This document shows, one piece after another, positions 33,935 through 43,778 of a stretch of 64,000 bases of DNA. The position numbers and the translations under genes are program-made. Origin of the DNA: Planctomycetia bacterium (GTDB taxonomy: Bacteria > Planctomycetota > Planctomycetia > Gemmatales > HRBIN36); contig JAEUIE010000055.1 in assembly GCA_016795155.1 (NCBI GenBank), positions 29,538 to 93,537 on the forward strand, read 5' to 3'. The notes beneath the pieces are model-generated. The model made no database searches. It was not told the origin of the DNA and saw only the letters and a list, made by a program, of their open reading frames with translations. Numbering within the stretch: position 1 is the stretch's first letter; every line of letters begins with the position of its first letter.

Positions 33935-35689
33935 ATGCACATTCCCAAGCGATGGACGCTGCTGCCTTACAACCAACAGATGACGGATCATCTGGCCAAG
34001 GCACTCAACATCCCCTCTGCCCTGGCACAACTTCTCATTAACCGTGGCGTAGCGCAACCCGCCGACGCCCAGATTTTCCTTAACGCCAAACTGTCAGGGC
34101 TTCACGACCCTGCCTTGCTGCCGGGTATTTGTGATGCTGCAGAGCGTATCCACCATACTGCTCAGAACAAAAAACGCATCTGCATTTACGGCGACTATGA
34201 TGTCGATGGCATCACCGCGTCCACCATTCTCTGGCGATGCCTGCAAATGGCCGGTGCAGACGTCGATTACTATGTCCCTGATCGGCTCGAAGAAGGCTAC
34301 GGCCTGAACAGCGAGGCATTGCGTAAACTCAAAGACCAGAACATCCAGACCGTGGTGACCGTTGACTGCGGCATCACCAGCGTTGAACAGGCTCAGGTTG
34401 CACGTGAACTCGGCATGGAACTGATCATTACCGACCATCATGAGATGAAAGATGAACTGCCCGATGCCACGGTGCTGGTGCATCCCCGACTGCCTGGTTC
34501 AACATATCCTTTTCCCCACTTGTGCGGTGCAGGTGTAGCCTTCAAGCTCGCCTGGGCCATTGCCCAGAAGTTCAGCCAGGCACAAAAAGTCAGTGACCAT
34601 TTCAAGAACTACCTGGTGGAGTGTGTCGCCCTGGTAGCGCTGGGCACCGTGGCTGATGTAGTTCCTCTGATTGGCGAAAACCGTATATTTGTCACGCAGG
34701 GCTTGAAAGGACTGCAATCGGCACCCAGCATTGGGCTGAAAGCATTGCTACAGGCGGCGGAACTCGGCGAAAAGGAACTCAACGCTGGACACATCGGTTT
34801 CACCCTGGCTCCTCGGCTCAATGCTGCTGGCCGATTAGGACAAGCCAGGCTCGCTATTGAACTGCTGGCAACCGCCAATCAGACTCGTGCGGTTGACCTC
34901 GCCCGCTACCTTAACGAGCAAAACGAAAAACGCCAGACTGTTGAACGACGTATTGCGTCGCAGGCCAAGGAAATGGTGGAAGCATCAACGGAGCTAAGCG
35001 ATGCTCCAGCCCTGGTGCTCTGCAGCGATGAGTGGCACCCCGGTGTCATTGGCATTGTCGCCAGCCGACTGGTGGAAAAGTATGCCCGGCCGGTGTTGAT
35101 CATCTCCACGCAGGAAGGCGTTGGCTCAGGATCAGGCCGCAGCATTGATGGGTTCCCGCTCCATGAAGCATTGGCGGAATGCTCCCAGCATTTGATCAGC
35201 CATGGTGGCCACGCTGCTGCCGCCGGGTTCAAAGTCGCCAAGGAACAGATTGAGACATTGCGCGAAGCCTTTGTGCAATGTGCCGCCCGCAAACTCAATG
35301 GCAAAACGCTTCAACACACTTTGAAGCTGGATGCGGAAATTCCTCTCTCTGCCCTTTCGCACGGGTTGATGAAGGGGATCAACGCCCTGGAGCCACATGG
35401 CTCAGGCAACCGCCGACCACTGTTCCTTGCTAGTGAATTGCAACTGATCGATGAACCTCGCAAAGTGGGCAAAGGCGAACATCATCTCTCGTTTAAGGTT
35501 AAGCAAGGCAACGGCAAGACCGCCAAGGCCATTGCCTGGGGCATGGCTGACCGTCTGGAAGAACTGAAGTCGGGCGGGGGAAAATGCTGCCTGGCTTTCA
35601 CGCCCAAAACCAACGAATGGAACGGCTACACCAACATCGACATGGAAGTAGTCGATTTCCAACCCGGCCCCATTGCCAAACTGGACTAA
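33935..35689 (+). CDS. recJ: Single-stranded-DNA-specific exonuclease RecJ
   Basis: The protein has 584 residues, as expected for bacterial RecJ. The DHH phosphoesterase motifs are visible: 'ICIYGDYDVDGITASTI', 'TVVTVDCGITSVEQA' and 'LIITDHHEMKDELPDATVLV'. The DHHA1 part contains 'GSGSGRSIDGFPLHEAL' and 'SHGGHAAAAGFKV'. A C-terminal OB-like domain closes the protein. It degrades single strands 5' to 3' in recombination and mismatch or base-excision repair. The gene is divergent from vapBC and is followed by a C-rich palindrome. Confidence 0.96.
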   Translation: MHIPKRWTLLPYNQQMTDHLAKALNIPSALAQLLINRGVAQPADAQIFLNAKLSGLHDPALLPGICDAAERIHHTAQNKKRICIYGDYDVDGITASTILWRCLQMAGADVDYYVPDRLEEGYGLNSEALRKLKDQNIQTVVTVDCGITSVEQAQVARELGMELIITDHHEMKDELPDATVLVHPRLPGSTYPFPHLCGAGVAFKLAWAIAQKFSQAQKVSDHFKNYLVECVALVALGTVADVVPLIGENRIFVTQGLKGLQSAPSIGLKALLQAAELGEKELNAGHIGFTLAPRLNAAGRLGQARLAIELLATANQTRAVDLARYLNEQNEKRQTVERRIASQAKEMVEASTELSDAPALVLCSDEWHPGVIGIVASRLVEKYARPVLIISTQEGVGSGSGRSIDGFPLHEALAECSQHLISHGGHAAAAGFKVAKEQIETLREAFVQCAARKLNGKTLQHTLKLDAEIPLSALSHGLMKGINALEPHGSGNRRPLFLASELQLIDEPRKVGKGEHHLSFKVKQGNGKTAKAIAWGMADRLEELKSGGGKCCLAFTPKTNEWNGYTNIDMEVVDFQPGPIAKLD

Positions 35690-35700
35690 CCTTCGCTATA

Positions 35701-35740
35701 TTCCCTCTCCCCTGGAGGGAGAGGGGTTTGGGTGAGGGGG
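35701..35740. repeat. C-rich palindromic element, intergenic copy
   Basis: The sequence ccctctcccctgg-agggagagggg is a strong inverted repeat followed by ttgggtgaggggg. It lies between convergent recJ and the M50 protease gene. The same unit is found inside ileS (40662), the DUF4416 gene (46403) and the PSD1 gene (57528), and between genes at 62205. Confidence 0.9.
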
Positions 35741-35759
35741 TGCTTTGTGTTAGACGTTC

Positions 35760-37049
35760 TTACTTCTGCTTCTGCCACTGATCAAGAACTTCATCGAAAT
35801 CGATGTCGTTAAAATCAACTTCATCGTGACCGATCTGCAATGTGTATCGCTTCAACTTTTCTCTCATCGGCTTGAGTTGTTCCTTGGCTGCACGCAACTC
35901 GGTTTGCAGTTGTTTGATTTTCTCATCAGCCTTGGCCTTCGCTTCACCCTTCAGATCCTTGGAATCAAATCTCGCCTTTCCGATGGCCATCTGCTTGGGC
36001 ATCACCGTGTTCATCATCTTGGCGACATATTCCTCTTGAAGCTGATTTCGATCATACACCGGCAAGAAAATAGCACCTGCTGCGACCAGCCAGGCCAGCA
36101 CATAGACCAGAAGGAAGACTGACGTGGTGAGCAAACCCGGAGGCGGCACCAGCACCCGGTGATGCAGTTCCCGCATGTGGGCTGCCAGCATTTTGGGATC
36201 AGCTTTCATGCCACCTAGCACGTCGTAAGTCGCTGCAAAGAGCATGCGCAGGTGCAGAGGCTGCAGTTCCTTCACCGTCATGGGCAGTGCAATGCCTGTC
36301 TGCCTGAGCTTGGAAACCATCAGTCCACGACGGAAGATGAGCGGCGTACCAATGAGCATGAAAAATGACAGTACGCCCAGGTAAATGCTTTGCTGCCAAT
36401 AGGCGAGCGCAGCAACGATACCAGCCGATACCAGTTGTGCGAACGCTTCTACCCAGGCATTGCGGCTGAATATCAGAATCGAAAAGAATCGGCCTCCATC
36501 AAGAAAGCCGAGTGGCAGCAGGTTAAATGCGTTGATGCTTACCAGCATGACGATGACATAAAATCCCCAACTGGGAATATCGTCGCGAACCACCAGGTAT
36601 CCTGCGAGTGCCAGCAACAGCCCGGGGATCGGCCCCATGAGTGCCACGAATGCCTGCTGCCAGGCTGGCGCTGCATGTTTATTGCCCGTGACTGCTGCAC
36701 CGAAGAAAGGAATGAAGAACATGCGGACATCGGTGTAGCCAAACCAGCGCATCGCCACCGCATGGCCCAGTTCGTGAAAGAAGATCACGCCTACCAGCAC
36801 GCCAATCTGCATGGCATTCAGGTTGCCCTGTTCGATAAAGATAATTGCCGCTACGCTGATGAAGAGCAGCAGCCACCAGTTATTCTTGGCTCGCGGGTCA
36901 TCGGTGAGCAGCAAATCCGCCCGCGCCTGCTGGTACTTCTCCTCCTTGGCCGGATCATCAAAGGGAAAATCTTCCAGAGGCAAGTCGTGCAGTGGCAACT
37001 CGACAGGATTATCGTTCTGGTGCAATGGCGTATCAGGCGAAAAGGACAC
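35760..37049 (-). CDS. Site-2-protease-type (M50) membrane metallopeptidase
   Basis: The protein has 429 residues. The zinc motif is 'VIFFHELGHAVAMRWFGY' in a membrane helix, and the second motif is 'NAFNLLPLGFLDGGRFFSIL' (N-x-x-P-x-x-x-L-D-G), giving a complete intramembrane active site. Several further helices flank it. There is an N-terminal acidic soluble segment and a C-terminal coiled coil ('KADEKIKQLQTELRAAKEQL'), which is unusual for the family. It would cleave membrane proteins, for example anti-sigma factors; no target is adjacent. Confidence 0.88.
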   Translation of the reverse strand: MSFSPDTPLHQNDNPVELPLHDLPLEDFPFDDPAKEEKYQQARADLLLTDDPRAKNNWWLLLFISVAAIIFIEQGNLNAMQIGVLVGVIFFHELGHAVAMRWFGYTDVRMFFIPFFGAAVTGNKHAAPAWQQAFVALMGPIPGLLLALAGYLVVRDDIPSWGFYVIVMLVSINAFNLLPLGFLDGGRFFSILIFSRNAWVEAFAQLVSAGIVAALAYWQQSIYLGVLSFFMLIGTPLIFRRGLMVSKLRQTGIALPMTVKELQPLHLRMLFAATYDVLGGMKADPKMLAAHMRELHHRVLVPPPGLLTTSVFLLVYVLAWLVAAGAIFLPVYDRNQLQEEYVAKMMNTVMPKQMAIGKARFDSKDLKGEAKAKADEKIKQLQTELRAAKEQLKPMREKLKRYTLQIGHDEVDFNDIDFDEVLDQWQKQK

Positions 37050-37191
37050 AGCAGGTTTCCATGATTCGAAATCAGTCAGGAAAGGATATCATCCTTTGCA
37101 GGAATGTGCGAGGGTGATGGAGGAAATCGGGGGAGATCACTAAAAGCCTGGGCGGAATTGGTTTACCTCGCCTGATCCAATTCAGGAATTC

Positions 37192-37881
37192 TCAATGAAT
37201 TGCAAGGGGTCTTCTATACCACCAATAGTTATCGATGGATTTAACAGGTCTATTCTTCCTGTATTTACGCAACACCTTCGCAAACGCTGAATCGTCGCCA
37301 CATTTATCCAGATCGCACTGCAGAGTATGTTGAGGGCCGAAACATCTCAGCTCGGAACAACTAAAGCAGACCAACGCCTGATACACCTCACCTTCCACTC
37401 GCCATTCAATGCAATAATCAGGATGAAACCCACCACAAGCTTTGGCTGCAATAGTTACGCTACCATCCGGATTACTGGCTCTCCCGCCCATGCTGATATA
37501 TGCGCCATCAGAATTGAGCGACTTGCCATCGCAAAATAACTCTTTCAGTTTGATCCCATCTTCGACACTCAAAGGAAGCAAGTCGGCATAGAAGGGAAAG
37601 CCATGTAGCGTGACTGTTTTCTTGTTCTTAAGTTCCGAGGCAAGGTGTGCCTGTTCGAAAAACTGATGAGGTAAACCTTCATAGAGTTTGACCTCTTTAG
37701 CCAACTTGATTCTCTGTGCCAACAGTGCATGATTGTTGAAATCGATTGAGGCCTCGGTGCGGGAATCAGTATGAACAAAATGGTAAATCAGAATTACCAG
37801 CAGTATCAGGGCTACGAGATATGCAATCTGTGCCGCTCGACGCGCAATACTTACTTTGGCAGGGATCGTATTAGTCTCCAT
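37192..37881 (-). CDS. Membrane-anchored protein of unknown function
   Basis: The protein has 229 residues. One N-terminal transmembrane helix ('IAYLVALILLVILIYHFV') is followed by a soluble domain. That domain contains 'YEGLPHQFFEQAHLASEL', 'VTLHGFPFYADLLPL' and several Cys ('KACGGFHPDYCIEWRVEGE', 'CFSCSELRCFG'), perhaps forming a metal site or disulphides. I do not recognise a named domain. The start at 37881 was preferred over 37902 because it keeps a normal N-terminus ahead of the helix. It is divergent from ileS. Confidence 0.7.
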   Translation of the reverse strand: METNTIPAKVSIARRAAQIAYLVALILLVILIYHFVHTDSRTEASIDFNNHALLAQRIKLAKEVKLYEGLPHQFFEQAHLASELKNKKTVTLHGFPFYADLLPLSVEDGIKLKELFCDGKSLNSDGAYISMGGRASNPDGSVTIAAKACGGFHPDYCIEWRVEGEVYQALVCFSCSELRCFGPQHTLQCDLDKCGDDSAFAKVLRKYRKNRPVKSIDNYWWYRRPLAIH

Positions 37882-37961
37882 CTCGCCTCTCCACCCAGTC
37901 AATCAAATCGTACACTATTCAGTTCATAGCAGCAATGATCAAGCACGTTCTGAGGCTCAAT

Positions 37962-40900
37962 ATGCCCTTCGCTAAAGTCGAAACCTCAATCAACTTCGCC
38001 GCTCAGGAAAACGAGATCCTGGCCTTTTGGGACAAGATGCGGGCGTTTGAGAAGTTGCAAGAACTTAGGGCCAATGGGCCTCGCTGGTCGTTTCTGGATG
38101 GGCCGATCACGGCGAATAACCCGATGGGGGTGCATCATGCCTGGGGGCGGACGTACAAGGATGCGTTCCAGCGGTATCAGTCGATGCTGGGCAAGCATCT
38201 GCGGTACCAGAACGGCTTCGATTGCCAGGGGCTGTGGGTGGAAGTGGAGGTGGAGAAAGAGAAGAAGCTAGGCTCCAAGCGTGACATCGAGAACCTGGTG
38301 CCTGGCGATCCGTTTGCGAGCATTGATCTGTTCGTGACTGAGTGCAAGAACCGGGTGGACACCTTTGCGAAGAAGCAGACCGAGCAGTCGATCCGGCTAG
38401 GCTACTGGATGGATTGGGATCGCGAGGAGGATTGGCAGAAGAAGCCTGACGACCGTCGCAGCTACTTCACGATGGCGGAACGGAACAACTATGCCATCTG
38501 GGGGTTTCTGAAGAAGTGCCATGATCGCAAGCTGGTCTATCACAGCTACGATGCGATGCCCTGGTGTCCACGGTGTGGCGTGGGGCTGTCGCAGATGGAG
38601 ATGGCAGAGGGGTACAAGAACGTTGCACACAATGCGGTGTTTGTGAAGTTTCCACTGCGTGGTAAGCCCGGCGAGAACCTACTCGTCTGGACCACCACTC
38701 CGTGGACGCTCTCTTCTAATGTGGGGGCAGCGGTCAATCCCAAGCTCACCTATCTGAAGGTGAAGCACAAGGACGAGATACTCTACATCGCCAAGGGGGC
38801 GCTCACAACGGCTCGGCGGGAGGAAGACTTCAAGCGCGGTGAATGGGTGGATGGTGTACCCAAGCTGCGGCCTATCGCACAGCACCTGAAAGAGAAGGGT
38901 GGTTACGAAGTCGTCGGCGAGGTGCTGGGCGAGCAGATGCTCGGCTGGCAGTACGATGGTCCGTACGATCATCTGCCTGCTCAGGATCATCCGTTTGGCT
39001 ACCCCGAAGAAGTGGCCCGGGTGGCAGAGAAATTGAAATGGTGCCCGAAGGTATCGAGCAAGGCTGTCCACAAGGTCATCCCCTGGGAAGATGTAGGCGA
39101 GACCGAAGGTACCGGCATCGTGCACATCGCTCCCGGTTGCGGTAAGGAAGACTTCGGGCTCGGGAAGATTCACGGCTTGCCACCCATCGCTCCACTTGGC
39201 GAAGATGGCATCTACTTTGAAGGCTTCGGGCCACTCACGGGCAAGGCTGCGTATGAACCCAGCACTGCCGACTGGGTGCTGGAGGATCTGAAGACTCGCA
39301 ACCTGCTGGTCTCGTTTGAACGCTATCCACACAGCTACCCCCATTGCTGGCGCTGCAAGACGGAGCTGCTGTTCCGCCTCGTCGATGAATGGTTCATCTC
39401 GATGAGCTGGCGTAACGAGATCATGGATGTCGTCAACCGTGCCACGTTCCTGCCGGAGCAGATCAACGGCAAAGCCCGCGAGCTGGATTGGCTCAAGAAC
39501 ATGGGCGATTGGATGATCAGCAAGAAACGCTACTGGGGCCTGGCGCTGCCCATCTGGGTGGATGAAGCGACGGGCGAGTTTGAGGTCATCGGCAGCAAGG
39601 AAGAGCTCAAGGAACGGGCAGTGGAAGGGTGGAAGGACTTCGAAGGCCATACGCCCCACCGGCCGTGGATCGACAAGATCAAAATCAAGAGCAAGACCAC
39701 CGGCAACCTGATGTCGCGTATCGGCGATGTTGGTAACCCCTGGCTCGATGCTGGCATCGTGCCGTTCTCGACGATGTACTATGCCGAGAACAAGTCTGAG
39801 TGGCAGAAGTGGTTCCCTGCGGATTTCATCACCGAGTGCTTCCCGGGCCAGTTCAAGAACTGGTTCTATGCCCTCTTGGCCATGAGTACGATGCTGGAGA
39901 ATCAGCCACCGTTCAAGGTGCTGCTGGGGCATGGGCTGGTGCGCGATGAGAAGGGCGAGGAGATGCACAAGTCGGCTGGCAACTCCATTCCTTTCGAAGG
40001 TGCTGCTGGCGATGGTTACTCGATTGCTTTCCGTGATCTGAAGCCAAACGAATCGCCTGAGACAGCGATGAAGACGCCATTGCCTTCGTCAGCACTGGGC
40101 TGGGAGATTGGTGAAGTGGTTCATCAGGGGAAGAAGACGCAGGCCCTCAAAGCCAAGTATCCGCCGATGGGTGCGGACGTTATGCGCTGGTTGTACTGTC
40201 GCACCAACCCGGCCAGCAACATCAACTTCGGCCCCGGCCCTGCTGATGAAGTGCGCAGCAAGGTGGTGATGAAGCTGTGGAACACGTATGCGTTCTTCGT
40301 CAACTACGCACGGCTCGATGGGTTTGACCCGTCAACACCTCAGGTACCCATTGCGGAACGAAGCGATCTCGACCGCTGGATTCTCTCGGATTTGCAGCTA
40401 TTGATCCAGCAGGCCCACAAGGCATTCGAGGAGTACAACCTGCCCGGCTTCGTTCTGGCAGCGGAGCAGTTCATTGATGACAAGCTGAGCAACTGGTATG
40501 TGCGTAGAAGCCGTCGTCGCTTCTGGCGAGGCAAGAGTGCGGGGGATATGGATAAGCTCTCCGCGTACCAGACTCTCTATACGGTTCTGGTGACGCTGAC
40601 GAAGCTGATGGCTCCCATCGTGCCGTTCTTTACGGAGGCGATGTATCAGAATCTGGTTCTGTCTCCCCTCTCCCCTGGAGGGAGAGGGGCCGGGGGTGAG
40701 GGGGCTGCAGAGAGTGTACACCACTGCAACTACCCACAGCCTGACAGTACGTTGATGGACGAAACGCTCTCTAAAGAGATGGATGCGCTATTGCGTATTG
40801 TGTCTCTCGGTAGCGCAGCCCGTAACACGGCCAAGATCAAGGTACGCCAACCACTGGCGGAACTGAAGGTGCAGCCTGCGGATGAAGCGGATGCATCAGC

Positions 40901-41552
40901 AGTGAAGCGGTTTGCGGAGCAGATCAAGGAAGAATTGAATGTGAAGAGAGTGAGTTTACACGGTAGTTTTGACAATACAGAAAAGCTGCACCTACCAGAG
41001 GGTGAAGGTATCTTGCTTACCATGCGGATTAAGGCAAACCTAAAGTCATTAGGACCCAAAGCTGGAGCAAAACTTCAAGAGGCAAAGATAATAATCGAAT
41101 CAGGATCGGCTGAGTTGTTTGCTGTGGCCAGTGGTGGCTTGGATAGTCACACTCTGACCATAGACGGACTTCAACTCATTGTCACGAAAGATGACATGAG
41201 TCTTACAATGATCGGCGCAGAAGGTTGGGTCGGGGTCGTTGACAAACTCACAATGCTCGCCATCGATACCCGTCTGACCAAGGAGTTGAAGGAAGAAGGC
41301 CTGGCCCGTGAAGTGATCCGCCAGGTGCAGGACCTTCGCAAGAAGTCGGACCTGCAGATGGAGGATCGCATTGCATTGGTGTTGCAGTCAGCAGCACCAG
41401 AGCTGAACGAAGCCATCGCAACGTTCAAGGATTACATCGCCAGCGAAACGCTGACGAAGGAATGGCCCGCTATGCTGCCTGCTGATGCGTTCACGACGGA
41501 GGTGAAAGCTGAGGGGATGGGACTAACGATATCGCTGAAGAAGATGAATTAA
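37962..41552 (+). CDS. ileS: Isoleucyl-tRNA synthetase with an in-frame palindromic insertion
   Basis: The protein has 1196 residues, the length of the longer, eukaryote-like (type 2) IleRS. The HIGH equivalent is 'NPMGVHHAWGRTYKD' (residues 56-60). The KMSKS equivalent is 'EEMHKSAGNSI' near 668. Zinc-binding Cys pairs occur in 'AMPWCPRCGVG' and 'HCWRCKTELL'. The editing domain lies between about 190 and 400. The ATG at 37962 has GAGG six bases upstream, better than the ATG at 37935. Residues from about 901 ('SPLSPGGRGAGGEG') come from a C-rich palindromic repeat sitting in the linker of the anticodon-binding region. Confidence 0.95.
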   Translation: MPFAKVETSINFAAQENEILAFWDKMRAFEKLQELRANGPRWSFLDGPITANNPMGVHHAWGRTYKDAFQRYQSMLGKHLRYQNGFDCQGLWVEVEVEKEKKLGSKRDIENLVPGDPFASIDLFVTECKNRVDTFAKKQTEQSIRLGYWMDWDREEDWQKKPDDRRSYFTMAERNNYAIWGFLKKCHDRKLVYHSYDAMPWCPRCGVGLSQMEMAEGYKNVAHNAVFVKFPLRGKPGENLLVWTTTPWTLSSNVGAAVNPKLTYLKVKHKDEILYIAKGALTTARREEDFKRGEWVDGVPKLRPIAQHLKEKGGYEVVGEVLGEQMLGWQYDGPYDHLPAQDHPFGYPEEVARVAEKLKWCPKVSSKAVHKVIPWEDVGETEGTGIVHIAPGCGKEDFGLGKIHGLPPIAPLGEDGIYFEGFGPLTGKAAYEPSTADWVLEDLKTRNLLVSFERYPHSYPHCWRCKTELLFRLVDEWFISMSWRNEIMDVVNRATFLPEQINGKARELDWLKNMGDWMISKKRYWGLALPIWVDEATGEFEVIGSKEELKERAVEGWKDFEGHTPHRPWIDKIKIKSKTTGNLMSRIGDVGNPWLDAGIVPFSTMYYAENKSEWQKWFPADFITECFPGQFKNWFYALLAMSTMLENQPPFKVLLGHGLVRDEKGEEMHKSAGNSIPFEGAAGDGYSIAFRDLKPNESPETAMKTPLPSSALGWEIGEVVHQGKKTQALKAKYPPMGADVMRWLYCRTNPASNINFGPGPADEVRSKVVMKLWNTYAFFVNYARLDGFDPSTPQVPIAERSDLDRWILSDLQLLIQQAHKAFEEYNLPGFVLAAEQFIDDKLSNWYVRRSRRRFWRGKSAGDMDKLSAYQTLYTVLVTLTKLMAPIVPFFTEAMYQNLVLSPLSPGGRGAGGEGAAESVHHCNYPQPDSTLMDETLSKEMDALLRIVSLGSAARNTAKIKVRQPLAELKVQPADEADASAVKRFAEQIKEELNVKRVSLHGSFDNTEKLHLPEGEGILLTMRIKANLKSLGPKAGAKLQEAKIIIESGSAELFAVASGGLDSHTLTIDGLQLIVTKDDMSLTMIGAEGWVGVVDKLTMLAIDTRLTKELKEEGLAREVIRQVQDLRKKSDLQMEDRIALVLQSAAPELNEAIATFKDYIASETLTKEWPAMLPADAFTTEVKAEGMGLTISLKKMN
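40662..40704. repeat. C-rich palindromic element inside ileS
   Basis: The sequence tctcccctctcccct-ggagggagagggg with tail ccgggggtgaggggg matches the copy at 35701 almost base for base. It is read as S-P-L-S-P-G-G-R-G-A-G-G-E-G in the ileS frame without a stop. It falls between 'FTEAMYQNLV' and 'ESVHHCNYPQ', where IleRS proteins normally have a short loop. Confidence 0.9.
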
Positions 41553-41563
41553 TTAAATTCCAA

Positions 41564-41643
41564 GAGCGGCGCAGCGTTAGCTCGCCGGTGTGGACTTGCT
41601 GCGATTGCGAGTTGAACCGGCGGACTGACGTCGCGCCGCTTTT
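41564..41643. repeat. GCGGCGC palindrome past ileS
   Basis: The left arm gcggcgcagcgttagctc (41566-41583) and the right arm actgacgtcgcgccgct are imperfectly complementary. The inner ccggtg/accgg and the central stretch form a bulged hairpin of about 80 bases. It lies 11 bases past the ileS stop and just before the convergent serine-hydrolase gene, so a termination role is possible. Confidence 0.6.
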
Positions 41644-41650
41644 GGAATAC

Positions 41651-42793
41651 TCATTTCAAAACACCCGCCAACTCCACTGCCCATTGCGTCAGCCGCGGCT
41701 TCACCTTCTGAAACTCACTCGTATTAACCTGCACGGCCACGCAAATCTTGCTCTCCGGCCAGTGCATCATTTCGGTCATGTAGCCAGGGAAGAAGCCGCT
41801 GTGGCCGTAGGTTTTGCCGTGCGGAGTGGGTCGCAGAATGACACCCAGGCCATACTGAGCATCTCGGCCTAGCATGGGGGCTTTCACACCTTGGAGCATG
41901 ATCGGCAACATCGAAGCATCAAACGCTTTCCCTTCGTACATCAACTTGCCCCACATTGCGAGGTCGGCCGTGGTCGAAGCCATCCCGCCGCCGGTCCATT
42001 CGAACTGGGGGTTAACGATCATTGAGCCATCGGCGTTCAGCATCAGTTCTTTGCCGCCGAATGGATTCTGTGGGCCAGCGTAGCCTTGGGCCAGGCCGGG
42101 GATGGTGAGGCGGTTGGTAGACATCGTTTGTTTCAGGCCAAGTGGTTCGAGCAGTCGAGTCTTGATCAGGTCTTCGATGCTCTTGCCAGTCATTTCTTCA
42201 ATGATGAGCCCTAGCACGATATAGTTGGTGTCGCTGTAATCCCAGCCTTTGCCCGCTTCAAACTTAGGCTTCTTGCCGAAGACATACTCGAGACGTTCGG
42301 CAGGTTTCCACTCTTTCGTTGGTGACTTCGTTAAGTCAGCAATGAACTTCGGATCTAGTTCATACCGCATGATGCCACTGGTGTGGTTCATCAGCATGCG
42401 AACGGTGATGTCGCTGGCATTAGGCAGTTTAGAGTACCATTGCTGATGGCAGAGATAGGTATGCACCTTCTCATCCAGATTCAGCTTCTTCTCATGAATG
42501 AGTTGCAAAGCGATGGCTGCAACATAAGTCTTGCCTACGCTGCCTTGAATCTGCAAGGTGTCAGCGGCCATCTTCTTCTTAGCTTCCTTGTCAGCCCAGC
42601 CTGCCGTTACACTGATCACTTTGCCATCAGGCATGGCTACTGCTGCCGAAACTCCGGGGATGCTGCTTTGCTTGAACAGCGCATCGAGCTTGGCCTGTAG
42701 CTTCTGCTCGATTCGTTCAGCCTGGGCAAAGAGCAGGCTCGGAACAAGCAGGAAAACAACCATCAGTACCAGTCGCGTGTAGTTCAAAAACAT
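41651..42793 (-). CDS. Secreted beta-lactamase-fold serine hydrolase
   Basis: The protein has 380 residues and a signal peptide ('LVLMVVFLLVPSLLFAQ'). The class C/DD-peptidase motifs are S-x-x-K in 'QGSVGKTYVAAI', 'YSDTNYIVLGLI' (Y-S-D in place of Y-S-N) and 'YGHSGFFPGYM' (H-x-G). The fold is shared with esterases and D-aminopeptidases, and antibiotic resistance is not implied. It acts in the periplasm, on a peptide or ester substrate that the sequence does not reveal. It is convergent with ileS. Confidence 0.85.
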   Translation of the reverse strand: MFLNYTRLVLMVVFLLVPSLLFAQAERIEQKLQAKLDALFKQSSIPGVSAAVAMPDGKVISVTAGWADKEAKKKMAADTLQIQGSVGKTYVAAIALQLIHEKKLNLDEKVHTYLCHQQWYSKLPNASDITVRMLMNHTSGIMRYELDPKFIADLTKSPTKEWKPAERLEYVFGKKPKFEAGKGWDYSDTNYIVLGLIIEEMTGKSIEDLIKTRLLEPLGLKQTMSTNRLTIPGLAQGYAGPQNPFGGKELMLNADGSMIVNPQFEWTGGGMASTTADLAMWGKLMYEGKAFDASMLPIMLQGVKAPMLGRDAQYGLGVILRPTPHGKTYGHSGFFPGYMTEMMHWPESKICVAVQVNTSEFQKVKPRLTQWAVELAGVLK

Positions 42794-42871
42794 GATGCAT
42801 TATTCCAGGTCGTGGTTGGTCAGAGATTATGCTATATTCCCATGATGACTTAGCATAAGGTTCACGCAAAA

Positions 42872-43765
42872 ATGTGGTGGCCTCTCCTCATCATTCCTGC
42901 ATTATTTGTTCTGGGTTACTATCGTGACCGTCGTCGGATTGGCGTTGCCAAAGCCCGACGCAGCCTGATCCTGCACTTTGCGTGTCTGGCCGTGCTCTAC
43001 TGCCTGACGATTATCGCGCTGGTTTTGCTGGAAGATAAACTGCTGTTTCAGCCCATCAGTTTTGAGGAGCTGCACATTGCCACACCTGAGTTGAACTACG
43101 AAGAGGTAACTATCCCTTGCCCCACCGGCAACCAGTTGCGTGGCTGGTGGTGCACTCAGGAAGAGGCTGAGTGGACTATACTCTATTGCCACGGTACCGG
43201 TGGCAACCTGACGCTGCACACGATGATTGTTCCCATTCTGCAGAAGAGCAGCAAGGTCAATGTGCTGGCCTTCGGTTACCCCGGCTACAGCGGCAGCACC
43301 GGCACACCGACGGAAACTGGCTGTTACGATTCTGCTGATGCTGCCTACGACTGGCTGCTCACTGTCAAGAAAATCAAGCCCGAACGATTGATGATCTTCG
43401 GGCAATCGCTCGGCGGAGGCGTCGCCTGCAACCTGGCTGTGAAAAAACCTCACGCCGGCTTGATCCTGCTCAGCACCTTCACCACCCTGCCCGACCGTGC
43501 CCAGGAGTTTCTACCCATCTTTCCTGTGAAATGGTTCATGAAGAACCAGTTCGACAACCGCAGCAAACTCTCACACTACACCGGCCCACTCCTGATCGCG
43601 CACGGCGATAATGACGATGTGGTGCCCTTCCATCATGGTGAAGAGTTGTTCGCCTGCTCCGTCAGCCCACGTAAGGAGTTCTGCCACATTCCCGGCGGCA
43701 CGCATGTGGTGTTCAATCAGGAGTTCTTCCGAAGGGTGGCGGGGATGATGACGACATTGCCTTAG
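42872..43765 (+). CDS. Membrane-anchored alpha/beta hydrolase
   Basis: The protein has 297 residues. N-terminal hydrophobic segments ('LLIIPALFVLGYY' and 'LHFACLAVLYCLTIIALVLL') anchor it. The hydrolase domain has the oxyanion motif 'YCHGTGGNL', the nucleophile elbow 'IFGQSLGGGVACN' (Ser), the acid in 'IAHGDNDDVVPF' and the His in 'PGGTHVVFN'. The overall layout resembles the ABHD13/YfhR type. The substrate is unknown. Confidence 0.85.
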   Translation: MWWPLLIIPALFVLGYYRDRRRIGVAKARRSLILHFACLAVLYCLTIIALVLLEDKLLFQPISFEELHIATPELNYEEVTIPCPTGNQLRGWWCTQEEAEWTILYCHGTGGNLTLHTMIVPILQKSSKVNVLAFGYPGYSGSTGTPTETGCYDSADAAYDWLLTVKKIKPERLMIFGQSLGGGVACNLAVKKPHAGLILLSTFTTLPDRAQEFLPIFPVKWFMKNQFDNRSKLSHYTGPLLIAHGDNDDVVPFHHGEELFACSVSPRKEFCHIPGGTHVVFNQEFFRRVAGMMTTLP

Positions 43766-43778
43766 AAGGCTCGCACCA

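Noticed and set aside
38679..39968. A 429-codon open frame on the minus strand inside ileS
   Set aside because: It is the antisense shadow of a conserved synthetase; its translation has no recognisable domain and is rich in His/Leu/Arg as expected from a mirrored frame.
41651..42793. Antibiotic-resistance beta-lactamase
   Set aside because: The motifs fit the broad serine-hydrolase family (Y-S-D rather than Y-S-N); nothing points to resistance.
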